Shown here: one piece after another, positions 35,652-44,396 of the stretch | Position numbering within the stretch: the stretch's first letter is position 1 | How the letters are laid out: every line of letters begins with the position of its first letter | Source: Streptomyces netropsis | GTDB lineage: Bacteria > Actinomycetota > Actinomycetes > Streptomycetales > Streptomycetaceae | DNA length: 64,000 nt | Reading direction: 5' to 3' | Assembly: GCF_014203545.1 (NCBI RefSeq) | Contig: NZ_JACHJG010000009.1 | Coordinates: 1-64,000, forward strand | Translations under genes and position numbers: made by a program | Notes under the pieces: model-generated | Told to the model about the DNA's origin: nothing | What the model saw: the letters and a program-made list of their open reading frames with translations, nothing else | The model's database searches: none

Positions 35652-35804
35652 TGCGGCCTCCAGGTGAAGGTGTCCGTGGGCCTTGGGCTGACGACCGGTC
35701 GAGAGGGAAGGTTTCACAGTGGTGGTGGCACAGCAATACTGTTGAACTCGATTGAGCCGGACGGATACCGCATCAGAGCCGGAAGAGAGAGCGAGGCGCC
35801 GCCG

Positions 35805-36545
35805 ATGGCCACGGATACCGGGGATCCCACCCTCACCGTCGACGAGTTGGCCGCCCGCGCCGGGGTCACCGTCCGGACGGTCCGCTTCTACAGCACCCGC
35901 GGTCTGCTGCCCCCGCCGGAGATCGGGCCCCGCCGGGTCGGGCACTACGGCCCGGACCATCTGTCCCGGCTGGCGCTGATCGAGGAGTTGCAGCACCAGG
36001 GGCTGACGCTCGCCGCCATCGAACGCTACGTGCGGCAGCTCCCGCCGGACCTGAGCGCGCACGACCTGGCCATCCACCGGGCGCTGGTGGCGTCCTGGCT
36101 GCCGGACAAGGCGGAGGAGGCCACCCGCGCCCAGCTGGAGCGACGGGCCGGGCGGGCGCTGGCCGAGGAGGACATCGACCGGCTGACCGCGCTGAACGTC
36201 CTGGAGCGTCCGGCCGCGCGTGAAGGTGGCAGCGGCGACGAGGACACGTTCCGGGTGGACCCGGGGCTGCTGCAGCTGGGGGTGCGGCTGCTGGACGTGC
36301 CGATCGCGCTGGAGACGATCCTCGCGGCCCGCACGGTGCTGCTGGAGCACGCCCGCTCCACGGCCAGGGAGCTGACGCGGCTCTTCCAGGGCGAGGTGGA
36401 CCCGGAGAACATCGAGGCGATGAAGTCGCTGTCGGCCCATATGCAGCCGCTGGTGGTCCAGGCCCTGGTGACGGCGTTCCAGCGGTCGCTCAAGCAGGAG
36501 CTGCGGGCGATGTACGCCGCCGGGGAGCCGGGCCGTACGGGTTAG
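35805..36545 (+). CDS. MerR-family regulator
   Basis: This is a DNA-binding protein with an N-terminal winged helix-turn-helix. The 246-residue product has LTVDELAARAGVTVRTVRFYSTRGLLPPPE near residue 10 and RVGHYGPDHLSRLALIEELQHQG. The long C-terminal part lacks the cysteine pattern of metal-sensing MerRs and probably binds an organic ligand, possibly an acyl-CoA. It is divergent from the acyl-CoA ligase gene (about 150 nt between starts), so autoregulation and control of the ligase are plausible. Its TAG stop is the first triplet of an inverted-repeat element. Confidence 0.92.
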   Translation: MATDTGDPTLTVDELAARAGVTVRTVRFYSTRGLLPPPEIGPRRVGHYGPDHLSRLALIEELQHQGLTLAAIERYVRQLPPDLSAHDLAIHRALVASWLPDKAEEATRAQLERRAGRALAEEDIDRLTALNVLERPAAREGGSGDEDTFRVDPGLLQLGVRLLDVPIALETILAARTVLLEHARSTARELTRLFQGEVDPENIEAMKSLSAHMQPLVVQALVTAFQRSLKQELRAMYAAGEPGRTG

Positions 36546-36863
36546 GGCCCCTCCGGCCGGATGAGCGGTGGCCCGGCGCGGACCCGGGACCGCGCCGGCA
36601 GCCGGCCCCGGATGGCCGGATGTCGCCGCCGCACGGCCTGCCGGGCGCGGTGCCCCGGCAGGGGACCCGGGGTGGCCCCCGGCCGGCAGATCTTCGGCTG
36701 CGGGCCGTCGTTGCCGCCTGCGGCGGCGAGCGCCCTGCGGGCGCGTCCTCGAACGCCGGACGGGCTGATATCAGCTGAGCCCAGCCAATAGCGGTCCGTC
36801 CGGCGTTTGAGGACACCGCCGCGCAGCGGTGGTGCGCGCCCATGATCCGCCGGAGAGGCTCTA
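36543..36863. repeat. Inverted-repeat-bounded element containing hairpin copy C, supplying both flanking stops
   Basis: The left end TAGGGCCCCTCCGGCCGGAT (36543-) gives the MerR stop. The right end, read on the minus strand as TAGAGCCTCTCCGGCGGATC (from 36863), gives the FadJ-type stop. Inside, 36713-36837 holds copy C of the composite element: GCCGCC-GGCGGC and GCGCCC-GGGCGC hairpins, arms CCTCGAACGCCGGACGGGCT and GTCCGTCCGGCGTTTGAGG, and the CCGC...GCGG hairpin. The remaining 170 bases are non-coding. Confidence 0.8.
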
Positions 36864-39059
36864 GCGGAACGTGCCGCCCTGCTCCGCCTTCTCCACGAGC
36901 AGCGCGGGCGGCTCGAAGCGGTCGCCGTAAGCGGCCTGGAGCTCCCGGGCACGGGCTACGAAGCCGGGCAGCCCGCCCTCGTAGCCGTTGATGAACTGGA
37001 GCACCCCGCCCGTCCAGCCGGGGAAGCCGATGCCCAGCAGGGAGCCGATGTTGGCGTCGGCGACGGAGGTGAGGACGTTCTCCTCCAGGCAGCGGACGGT
37101 GTCCAGCGCCTCGGAGAAGAGCATCCGGTCCTTCATGTCCTCGAAGGGCACGGGCGGGACCGCGGCACCCTGCTCGCCATCCCGGCCGAAGTGCTCGCGC
37201 AGGCCCGCCCACAGACCGGTCCGCTTGCCGTCGGCGTAGTCGTAGAAGCCGGCGCCGCCGGAGCGGCCCGTGCGGCCGAACTCGTCGACCATCCGGTCGA
37301 TGACGGCGTCGGCGGGGTGCGGCGCCCAGACGCCGCCCGCGGCTTCGACCGCGCGCCGCGTCTCGTCGCGGATCCGGCGCGGCAGGGTGAGGGTCAGCTC
37401 GTCCATCAGGGAGAGCACCTTGGCGGGGTAACCGGCCTGGGCGGCGGCCTGCTCGACGGAGACGGGGTCGACGCCCTCCCCGACCATGGCCACGCCCTCG
37501 TTGATGAACCGGCCGATGACCCGTGAGGTGAAGAAGCCGCGCGAGTCGTTGACCACGATGGGCGTCTTGCGGATCTGCCGGACGAGGTCGAAGGCGCGGG
37601 CGAGGGCCTCGTCGCCGGTCCGCGCGCCCTTGATGATCTCCACCAGGGGCATCTTGTCGACGGGCGAGAAGAAGTGCAGGCCCACGAAGTCCATCGGGCG
37701 CTCGACGCCTTCGGCCAGGACGGTGATGGGCAGGGTGGAGGTGTTGGAGCACAGCAGCGCGTCGGGCTCGACGATGTGCTGGATCTCCTGGAAGACCTTG
37801 TGCTTGAGGGCCGGGTCCTCGAAGACCGCCTCGATGACGGCGTCACAGCCGGCGAGGTCCTGCGGGTCGGCGGTCGGGGTGATCCGGGCGAGCAGTTCGT
37901 CGCGCTCGGCCTCGGTGGTGCGGCCGCGGGAGAGCGCCTTGGCGAGCAGGCCCTCGGAGTAGGCCTTGCCCTTGGCGGCCGCCTCGGGCGAGACGTCCTT
38001 GAGGACCACGTCGATGCCGGCCCGGGCGCAGGAGTACGCGATGCCCGCGCCCATCATCCCGGCGCCGAGGACGGCGACCTTGCGGACCTTGCGGGGGGCT
38101 GCTGTGCCCTGCGGGCGGCTGCGGCCCGCGTTGACGGCCTGGAGGTCGAAGAAGAAGGCCTGGATCATGTTCTTGGAGATCTGCCCGGTGACCAGCTCCG
38201 TGAAGTAGCGGGCCTCGATGAGCTGGGCGGTCTCGAAGTCGACCTGGGAGCCCTCGACGGCGGCGGCCAGGATGTTGCGCGGGGCGGGGTAGGGGGCGCC
38301 CGCGAGCTGCTTCTTCAGGCTCGCCGGGAAGGCGGGCAGGTCGGCGGCGAAGCGGGGGTTCGCGGGGGTGCCGCCGGGGATCCTGTAGCCCTTGACGTCC
38401 CAGGGCTGCCGGGACTCGGGGTGCGCGTCGATGAACGCCCGTGCCTTGGAGAGGAGCTCGTCGCGGTCGGCGGCCAGCTCGTGGACGAGTCCGGCTTCCA
38501 GGGCCCGGCGCGGATCGTACTGCTTGCCCTGCAGCAGCACCTTCAGCAGGGCGTCGGTGATGCCGAGGAGCCGTACGGTGCGGGTGACGCCGCCGCCTCC
38601 GGGCAGCAGGCCGAGGGTGACCTCGGGGAGGCCGATCTTCGAGCCGGGGGCGTCGAGGGCGATGCGGTGGTGGCAGGCGAGCGCGATCTCGTAGCCGCCG
38701 CCGAGGGCCGCGCCGTTGACGGCGGCGACGACGGGGACGCCGAGGGTCTCGATCCGGCGCAGGTCGCGCTTGACCGTCATGCTCGCGTCGAGGACGGACC
38801 CGGCGTCGGCGGGGGTCGCGGCGATGAGCTCGCGCAGGTCGCCGCCGGCGAAGAAGGTCTTCTTCGCGGAGGTGAGGACGACGCCGCGGACCGACCCCGG
38901 CTCCGCCCGGCGCTCCGCCTCCAGGCGGTCGGCGACCGCCGTGAGGGACGCCTTGAAGGCGTTGTTCATGGTGTTGGCGGACTGGTCGGGGTCGTCCAGG
39001 ACGAGGGTGACGATGCCGTCGTCGCTCCGCTCCCAGCGGATGGTGTTGCGCTCGCTCAT
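36861..39059 (-). CDS. FadJ-type bifunctional enoyl-CoA hydratase / 3-hydroxyacyl-CoA dehydrogenase
   Basis: This fatty-acid beta-oxidation enzyme has a crotonase domain followed by a hydroxyacyl-CoA dehydrogenase domain. The 732-residue product has FFAGGDLRELI near residue 65 and AVNGAALGGGYEIALACHHRIA near 115 (oxyanion hole). The NAD-binding motif VAVLGAGMMGAGIAYSCARAG is near residue 325, and LHFFSPVDKMPLVEIIKG precedes two dehydrogenase C-domains. ATG at 39059 has GGAGAG 7 nt upstream; ATG at 39074 is the alternative. The thiolase gene lies upstream, so the two probably form the FadA/FadB-like pair. Confidence 0.95.
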   Translation of the reverse strand: MSERNTIRWERSDDGIVTLVLDDPDQSANTMNNAFKASLTAVADRLEAERRAEPGSVRGVVLTSAKKTFFAGGDLRELIAATPADAGSVLDASMTVKRDLRRIETLGVPVVAAVNGAALGGGYEIALACHHRIALDAPGSKIGLPEVTLGLLPGGGGVTRTVRLLGITDALLKVLLQGKQYDPRRALEAGLVHELAADRDELLSKARAFIDAHPESRQPWDVKGYRIPGGTPANPRFAADLPAFPASLKKQLAGAPYPAPRNILAAAVEGSQVDFETAQLIEARYFTELVTGQISKNMIQAFFFDLQAVNAGRSRPQGTAAPRKVRKVAVLGAGMMGAGIAYSCARAGIDVVLKDVSPEAAAKGKAYSEGLLAKALSRGRTTEAERDELLARITPTADPQDLAGCDAVIEAVFEDPALKHKVFQEIQHIVEPDALLCSNTSTLPITVLAEGVERPMDFVGLHFFSPVDKMPLVEIIKGARTGDEALARAFDLVRQIRKTPIVVNDSRGFFTSRVIGRFINEGVAMVGEGVDPVSVEQAAAQAGYPAKVLSLMDELTLTLPRRIRDETRRAVEAAGGVWAPHPADAVIDRMVDEFGRTGRSGGAGFYDYADGKRTGLWAGLREHFGRDGEQGAAVPPVPFEDMKDRMLFSEALDTVRCLEENVLTSVADANIGSLLGIGFPGWTGGVLQFINGYEGGLPGFVARARELQAAYGDRFEPPALLVEKAEQGGTFR

Positions 39060-39199
39060 GTCGGTGCTCTCCATGGGGAATTGTCCTCGATCGCCGGACA
39101 GAAGGAAGGGGGCCGGCCCGGGGCCCGTGGCGGTGCCTCGCCGTTGGCGGACCGACGGTGCCACACCGCGCCGCAGCACGGGTGGAGGTCCGCCGGAGG

Positions 39200-40414
39200 C
39201 TAGAGGCGCTCGACGACGGTCGCGCTGCCCATGCCGCCGCCGACGCAGAGGGTGATCAGGCCGTAGCGCTTGTCCTGTCGCTCCAGCTCGTCGACGACCG
39301 TGCCGAGAAGCATCGCGCCGGTCGCGCCGAGGGGGTGACCGAGGGCGATGGCGCCGCCGTTGACGTTGATCTTCTCCAGGCCGATGCCCATGTCCCGGGC
39401 GAAGCGCAGCACCACGGCGGCGAACGCCTCGTTGATCTCGATCAGATCGATGTCGTCGATGGTCAGGCCCGCCTTGGCGAGGGCCTTGCGGGTGGCGGGG
39501 GCGGGTCCGGTGAGCATGATGGTGGGGTCGGCGCCGGAGACGGCGGCGGAGACGATGCGGGCGCGGGGTGCCATGCCGTAGCGCTCGCCGACCTCGCGGT
39601 TGCCGATGGCGACGAGGGCCGCGCCGTCCACGATGCCGGAGGAGTTGCCCGCGTGGTGGACGTGGTCGATCTTCTCCACCCAGTGGTACTTCTGGAGCGC
39701 CACCGCGTCGAAGCCGCCCGCTTCGCCGATGCCCGCGAAGGAGGGCTTGAGGGCGCTCAGGGAGTCGGCGGTGGTGCCGGGGCGCAGGTGTTCGTCCCGG
39801 TCGAGGACGACGAGGCCGTTGCGGTCCCGTACGGGGACGACGGAGCGGTCGAAGCGGCCGGCCTTCCAGGCCTCGGCGGCGCGCTCCTGGGAGCGGGCGG
39901 CGAAGGTGTCGACGTCGCGGCGGGTGAACCCGCCGAGGGTGGCGATGAGGTCGGCGCCGATGCCCTGGGGCACGAAGTTGACGTCGAAGTTCGTCATCGG
40001 GTCGGCGAACCAGGCGCCCCCGTCGGAGGCCATGGGGACGCGGGACATCGACTCGACGCCGCCCGCGAGGACCAGGTCCTCCCAGCCGGAGCGGACCTTG
40101 GCCGCGGCGAGGTTGACGGCCTCCAGACCCGAGGCGCAGAAGCGGTTCTCCTGGACGCCGGCGACGGTGTCGGGGAGCCCGGCGGCGATGGCCGCGACCT
40201 TGGCGATGTCGGAGCCCTGGTCGCCGACGGGGCTGACGACGCCGAGCACGATGTCGTCGACGGCGGCGGGGTCCAGGTCCGGGAAGCGACGGCGCATCTC
40301 GTGGATCAGGCCGACGACGAGGTCGATCGGCTTGGTGCCGTGCAGCGACCCATTGGCCTTGCCGCGGCCGCGCGGGGTGCGGATCGCGTCGTACACAAAC
40401 GCTTCGGTGCTCAA
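39200..40414 (-). CDS. Acetyl-CoA C-acyltransferase (thiolase)
   Basis: This is the thiolytic last step of beta-oxidation. The 404-residue product has the nucleophilic cysteine in NRFCASGLEAVNLAAAKV near residue 95. It also has EINEAFAAVVLRFARD and NVNGGAIALGHPLGATGA near residue 345 (His), and CVGGGMGSATVVER at the C-terminus (second Cys). TTG at 40414 is the start that gives the family N-terminus STEAFVYDAIRTPRGRG; AAAGG lies 10 nt upstream. It sits upstream of the FadJ-type gene on the same strand. Confidence 0.95.
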   Translation of the reverse strand: MSTEAFVYDAIRTPRGRGKANGSLHGTKPIDLVVGLIHEMRRRFPDLDPAAVDDIVLGVVSPVGDQGSDIAKVAAIAAGLPDTVAGVQENRFCASGLEAVNLAAAKVRSGWEDLVLAGGVESMSRVPMASDGGAWFADPMTNFDVNFVPQGIGADLIATLGGFTRRDVDTFAARSQERAAEAWKAGRFDRSVVPVRDRNGLVVLDRDEHLRPGTTADSLSALKPSFAGIGEAGGFDAVALQKYHWVEKIDHVHHAGNSSGIVDGAALVAIGNREVGERYGMAPRARIVSAAVSGADPTIMLTGPAPATRKALAKAGLTIDDIDLIEINEAFAAVVLRFARDMGIGLEKINVNGGAIALGHPLGATGAMLLGTVVDELERQDKRYGLITLCVGGGMGSATVVERL

Positions 40415-40473
40415 GGTCGGCAGCCTTTCGGGGAAAAAAGGGGGGCGGTGGAGAGCTGTGGGGCGAGGGCGGA

Positions 40474-41616
40474 TCAGGAGAGCAGGGACCGGCCGATGAT
40501 CTCCTTCATGATCTCGGTGGTCCCGCCGTAGATCGTCTGGATCCTGCCGTCGGTGAAGGCCTTGGCGACCCGGTACTCGGTCATGTAGCCGTATCCCCCG
40601 TGCAGTTGCAGACAGCGGTCGGCGACCCGCTTCTGCAGCTCGGTCGCCCACCATTTGGCCATCGAGGCGTGCACGGCGTCGAGCTCGCCCCGGGCGTGGT
40701 CCTCGATGCAGCGGTCCAGGAACGTGCGGGTGACGGCGCACTCGGTGGCCATCTCGGCGATCTCGAAGCGGATGTGCTGGAGCTTGGCCAGCGGACGGCC
40801 GAACGCCTCGCGCTCCTTGACGTACGCCGTGGTGATCTCCAGCAGGTGCTCGGCCGCCGCGATCCCGGCGACGGCTATGTTCATCCGCTCCTGGGCCAGG
40901 TTGGTCATCAGATGCCCGAACGCGCCGTGGAGTTCGCCGAGGAGGTTCTCCTTGGGGACGCGGACGTCGCGGAAGAACAGCTCGGCGGTGTCCTGGGCCT
41001 TCTGGCCGATCTTGTCGAGGTTGCGGCCGCGCTCGAAGCCCTCGGCCCCGCGCTCGACGACGAACAGACTGAGGCCCTTCGCCCCGCCCTCGGGCGTGGT
41101 CTTCGCGACGACGATGACGAGGTCGGCGAGGATGCCGTTGGAGATGAAGGTCTTGGAGCCGTTCAGCACCCAGTGGTCGCCCCGGTCCTCGGCCGCGGTG
41201 CGGATGCCCTGGAGGTCGGAGCCGGCCCCCGGCTCGGTCATGGCGATGGCCGTGATGGTCTCGCCCGTGCAGAAGCCGGGCAGCCAGCGGCGCTTCTGCT
41301 CGTCCGTGGCCAGCGAGGTCAGATACGGGCCGATGATGTCGTTGTGCAGCCCGATCGCCAGCCCGGAGGCGCCCGCGCGGGTGAACTCCTCGGTGAGCAC
41401 GGCGCTGTAGCGGAAGTCGGTCGCTCCCCCGCCGCCGTACTCCTCGGGCACCGCGAGGCCGAGCAGCCCCTGCCGCCCGGCCGCGAGCCAGGCGTCGCGG
41501 GAGACGACGCCGTCCTCCTCCCACCGCGCGTGGTGCGGCGTCACTTCCTTGGCGAGGAACGTCCGCACGGTCTCGCGGAACGCCTCGTGGTCGGCGGTGA
41601 AGATCCGGCGCTGCAT
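40474..41616 (-). CDS. Acyl-CoA dehydrogenase
   Basis: This FAD-dependent enzyme introduces the alpha-beta double bond of acyl-CoA. The 380-residue product has AIAMTEPGAGSDLQGIRT near residue 125 and WVLNGSKTFISNG near 150. The C-terminal LHGGYGYMTEYRVAKAFTDGRIQTIYGGTTEIMKEIIGR includes the catalytic-Glu region (YGGTTEI). ATG at 41616 gives the usual N-terminus; GTG at 41622 would overlap the CoA-transferase stop (GTGA) and has AGGAGG 4 nt upstream. Coupled to the CaiB-type gene. Confidence 0.95.
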   Translation of the reverse strand: MQRRIFTADHEAFRETVRTFLAKEVTPHHARWEEDGVVSRDAWLAAGRQGLLGLAVPEEYGGGGATDFRYSAVLTEEFTRAGASGLAIGLHNDIIGPYLTSLATDEQKRRWLPGFCTGETITAIAMTEPGAGSDLQGIRTAAEDRGDHWVLNGSKTFISNGILADLVIVVAKTTPEGGAKGLSLFVVERGAEGFERGRNLDKIGQKAQDTAELFFRDVRVPKENLLGELHGAFGHLMTNLAQERMNIAVAGIAAAEHLLEITTAYVKEREAFGRPLAKLQHIRFEIAEMATECAVTRTFLDRCIEDHARGELDAVHASMAKWWATELQKRVADRCLQLHGGYGYMTEYRVAKAFTDGRIQTIYGGTTEIMKEIIGRSLLS

Positions 41617-41618
41617 CG

Positions 41619-42752
41619 TCACGGTCCCTCCTGGGGCTTGTCGAGGCCGCGGACGTCCCAGTCGCGGGCGACCTCGGCGGTGTCGGCGCCGGGCCGCGCG
41701 GGCGGTCTGCGGACGGATCCGGGGGTGGCGGAGAAGCGCGGGGCGGGGGCAGGCTGGACGAGGCCGCCGTGTTCGACGAACGTGCCGCGCGCGGCGAGGT
41801 GCGGGTGCTCGGGGGCTTCGCGCAGCGACAGCACCGGCGCGACGCAGGCATCGGAGTCCTCGAAGACGGCCGTCCACTCGGCGCGGGTGCGCTGCCGGAA
41901 GCGGTCGGCGATGGCGGTGCGCAGCTCGCCCCAGCGGGCCAGGTCGTCGCGGGCGGGCGCGGTCTGCTCGATGCCGAGCAGACGGACGAATTCGGCGTAG
42001 AAGCGGGGCTCCAGCGCGCCGACCGCCATGTGGCCGCCGTCGGCCGTCTCGTACGTGCCGTAGAAGGGCGCGCCCCCGTCGAGGAGGTTGACCCCGCGCC
42101 GGTCCTGCCAGCCGCCGGCCGCCAGCATGCCGTGGATCATGGCGGTGAGGTGCGCGGTGCCGTCGACGATGGCGGCGTCGACGACCTGTCCGGTGCCGGT
42201 GGCCCGGGCGTGCTGGAGGGCGGCGAGGACGCCGATGACGAGGTAGAGGGAGCCGCCCGCGTAGTCGCCGAGGAGGTTGGCGGGCGGGTACGGCGGGCCG
42301 TCGGCCGGGCCGGTCATGCCCAGGGCGCCGGTGACGGCGATGTAGCCGATGTCGTGCCCGGCCGTGTGTGCGAGCGGGCCCTCCTGGCCCCAGCCGGTCA
42401 TCCGTCCGTAGACGAGCCGGGGATTGCGGGCGAGGCAGGTGTCGGGGCCGACGCCGAGCCGCTCGGCGACGCCGGGGCGGTAGCCCTCCAGCAGCACGTC
42501 GGCCCGTTCGACGAGGTCGAGCACCGTCGCCGGGCCGTGCTCCGCCTTGAGGTCGACGACGACGGAGCGTTTGTTGCGGTTGGCGATGTCGTGGTCGGGG
42601 TCGATGGCGAGTCCCGGACCGCCGGGGCGGTCGACGCGGACGACGTCGGCGCCGAGGTCGGCGAGGAGCATGGCCGCGAACGGACCCGGCCCGATCCCCG
42701 CGAGCTCGACGACGCGCACCCCGGTGAGCGGGCCGTTCCCCGACGCTGCCAT
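41619..42752 (-). CDS. CaiB/BaiF family CoA transferase (family III)
   Basis: This enzyme moves CoA between carboxylates, or acts as an alpha-methylacyl-CoA racemase, a relative in the same family. The 377-residue product has GVRVVELAGIGPGPFAAMLLADLGADVVRVDRP at the N-terminus and NRNKRSVVVDLK. The conserved Asp region reads GHDIGYIAVTGALG near residue 150. The gene is first in the four-gene CoA-metabolism set; transferase versus racemase cannot be settled from sequence. A palindromic site upstream may be its operator. Confidence 0.9.
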   Translation of the reverse strand: MAASGNGPLTGVRVVELAGIGPGPFAAMLLADLGADVVRVDRPGGPGLAIDPDHDIANRNKRSVVVDLKAEHGPATVLDLVERADVLLEGYRPGVAERLGVGPDTCLARNPRLVYGRMTGWGQEGPLAHTAGHDIGYIAVTGALGMTGPADGPPYPPANLLGDYAGGSLYLVIGVLAALQHARATGTGQVVDAAIVDGTAHLTAMIHGMLAAGGWQDRRGVNLLDGGAPFYGTYETADGGHMAVGALEPRFYAEFVRLLGIEQTAPARDDLARWGELRTAIADRFRQRTRAEWTAVFEDSDACVAPVLSLREAPEHPHLAARGTFVEHGGLVQPAPAPRFSATPGSVRRPPARPGADTAEVARDWDVRGLDKPQEGP

Positions 42753-42813
42753 CCAGACCCCAGTCCCGTGACGACCTCTTGTGACACAACTGCTGTAACA
42801 CTCGCGATGTTAA

Positions 42814-42823
42814 GAACGTGTTC
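42814..42823. promoter_or_regulatory. Palindrome upstream of the CoA-degradation genes
   Basis: GAACGTGTTC forms a perfect 10-bp palindrome in an AT-richer stretch about 60 nt upstream of the CaiB-type start. With flanks it reads TGGAACACGTTCTT on the minus strand, close to the TnnAACnnGTTnnA pattern recalled for KstR-type TetR regulators of lipid and sterol catabolism in actinobacteria. One flank position deviates. Confidence 0.45.
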
Positions 42824-42929
42824 CACTTTCCACAAGCCCCCGGGGGTGTTCCGGGGACGGCAAAATCCCGCTGCCGCGGCGGCACTTGGCCAGGGCGTCG
42901 GCGGGATCGGGCGGGGGCGGGGCGCGGGC

Positions 42930-43307
42930 TCAGTCCGCGTCGAGCCGGGCGACGAGTCTCTTGGGGGCGATCGTCCGGTAGCTCTCCTCCACCCAGTCGC
43001 AGAGCAGGTCGACCGGCGTCCCGCCGGTCAGCGGCACGGACACCCAGCCCGACCGCCCCAGCCCGTACCCGGTGGGCGCGGCTCCGGGCACGGCGAGGGC
43101 GTGCCCGTGGGTCTCCTCGTCCTTGAGCTTGACGCTGATGCCGGGGCTCTCGACGTTCCCCTCCGCCCCCAGGAAGACGAAGATCTTCTTGTTGACCTTG
43201 ATGACGGCGTCGTCCTCCCACGGGAACTCCTCAACGGTCCCGGGGAGTCCGAGCGCGAAGTCACGGACCTTCGCCCGCGCGGTGAGGGGAGCTGGGGATG
43301 CCGGCAT
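42930..43307 (-). CDS. MmcQ/YjbR family protein
   Basis: This is a small protein (125 residues) of the MmcQ/YjbR fold, related to double-wing DNA-binding proteins but of unsettled function. Visible features are PGTVEEFPWEDDAVIKVNKKIFVFLG near residue 20, SVKLKDEETHGHALAVPGA, then GRSGWVSVPLTGG and a C-terminal EESYRTIAPKRLVARL. ATG at 43307. Stands alone downstream of the CoA genes. Confidence 0.88.
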   Translation of the reverse strand: MPASPAPLTARAKVRDFALGLPGTVEEFPWEDDAVIKVNKKIFVFLGAEGNVESPGISVKLKDEETHGHALAVPGAAPTGYGLGRSGWVSVPLTGGTPVDLLCDWVEESYRTIAPKRLVARLDAD

Positions 43308-43460
43308 GGGGTCCTCCGGTCGGGAGCTGTCCGTACGCGTCGCGGCACGCGCCGCTGCCCGTCACACGCTAGTGCGCGGGCGACGGCGCGGCACGTTCGT
43401 CGGTGGCGCGTCCGGTGTGTGCGGGCGTGGGTGTCCGCACCGGCACCACCGGGCCCGCGC

Positions 43461-44396
43461 TCACAGAAGGCCGCCCTCCTCCAGGTAGCGGCGTACGGAC
43501 CGCACGGCGGAGTCGGGCAGCGGGGTCTGGGGGGCGGCGGTGGCGGGGCAGTCGATGACGCCGAGCAGGTGGAGGGCGGCCTTGAAGCCGCCGAGTGCGG
43601 AGGAGCTGCCGCCCATGGCCGCCGGATCGCCCGTCTCGGTGAGCGCGAACAGCGCGGCGAGCCGGTCCTGTTCGGCGGCCGCTTCGGTCCAGCGGCCCGC
43701 GCGCGCGTGTCCGTACAGCCGTACGTAGGCGGCCGGGTCCACGTTGCCGAGGCCGGGGACGACGCCGTGGGCGCCCGCCAGCAGGGCGGCGTCGACGGTG
43801 AGTTCGGAGCCGGTCAGCACGGAGAACGTGTCGGCGAGGCCGCGGCCGCGCAGGGCGACCAGCAGACGGCGCAGCGCCCCGCCGTCGCCGCTGCTGTCCT
43901 TGAGCCCGGCGAGCGTGCCGTCCTCGGCGAGCGCCAGGACCGTGGCGGCGGCGAGCTTGGTGTGGACGGCGGACGGGATGTCGTAGGCGAGGAGCGGCAG
44001 GTCCACCCCGTCGCGGACGCGGCGGAAGTGGGTGGCGGCCTCGGTCGGGTGGGGGTGCGAGTAGAAGGGCACGGTGGCGACGAGGGCGTCCGCGCCGAGT
44101 GCCGCGGCGGCGCGGGCCTGGTCGAGCACGCGCGCGGTGGTCATGTCGATGACCCCGGCCAGCACGGGGACCCGGCCGGCGACGGTGTCGACGGTGGCCC
44201 GCAGCGCGGTGCGGCGCTGCGCGTCACTCAGATAGGCGGTCTCCCCGCTGGAACCGAGCGCGAAGACGGCGGTGGCGCCGGCGGTGAGGACGTGTTCGAC
44301 GAGCGCGGCGAGGGAGCGGGTGTCGATGTCGCCCGATGGAGTGAGCGGAGTGCACAGCGGAGGGACGACGCCGGAGAGGGGGCTGGGCAGAGCCAT
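43461..44396 (-). CDS. DapA-like Schiff-base aldolase (dihydrodipicolinate synthase family)
   Basis: This class I aldolase/lyase is of the N-acetylneuraminate lyase/DHDPS superfamily. The 311-residue product has the GSSGE nucleophile-region motif near residue 48, YDIPSAVH with the catalytic Tyr near 140, and the Schiff-base lysine in AGLKDSSGD near 165. Lysine biosynthesis is not suggested by the neighbours, so it is more likely a catabolic 2-keto-acid aldolase; the substrate is unknown. The gene is isolated, with a 612-bp repeat-rich gap upstream. Confidence 0.9.
   Translation of the reverse strand: MALPSPLSGVVPPLCTPLTPSGDIDTRSLAALVEHVLTAGATAVFALGSSGETAYLSDAQRRTALRATVDTVAGRVPVLAGVIDMTTARVLDQARAAAALGADALVATVPFYSHPHPTEAATHFRRVRDGVDLPLLAYDIPSAVHTKLAAATVLALAEDGTLAGLKDSSGDGGALRRLLVALRGRGLADTFSVLTGSELTVDAALLAGAHGVVPGLGNVDPAAYVRLYGHARAGRWTEAAAEQDRLAALFALTETGDPAAMGGSSSALGGFKAALHLLGVIDCPATAAPQTPLPDSAVRSVRRYLEEGGLL

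Noticed and set aside
35701..35780. Inverted repeat TTTCACAGT / ACTGTTGAA as a MerR operator
   Set aside because: The arms match poorly and the spacing to any -10 element is unclear; not enough to call.
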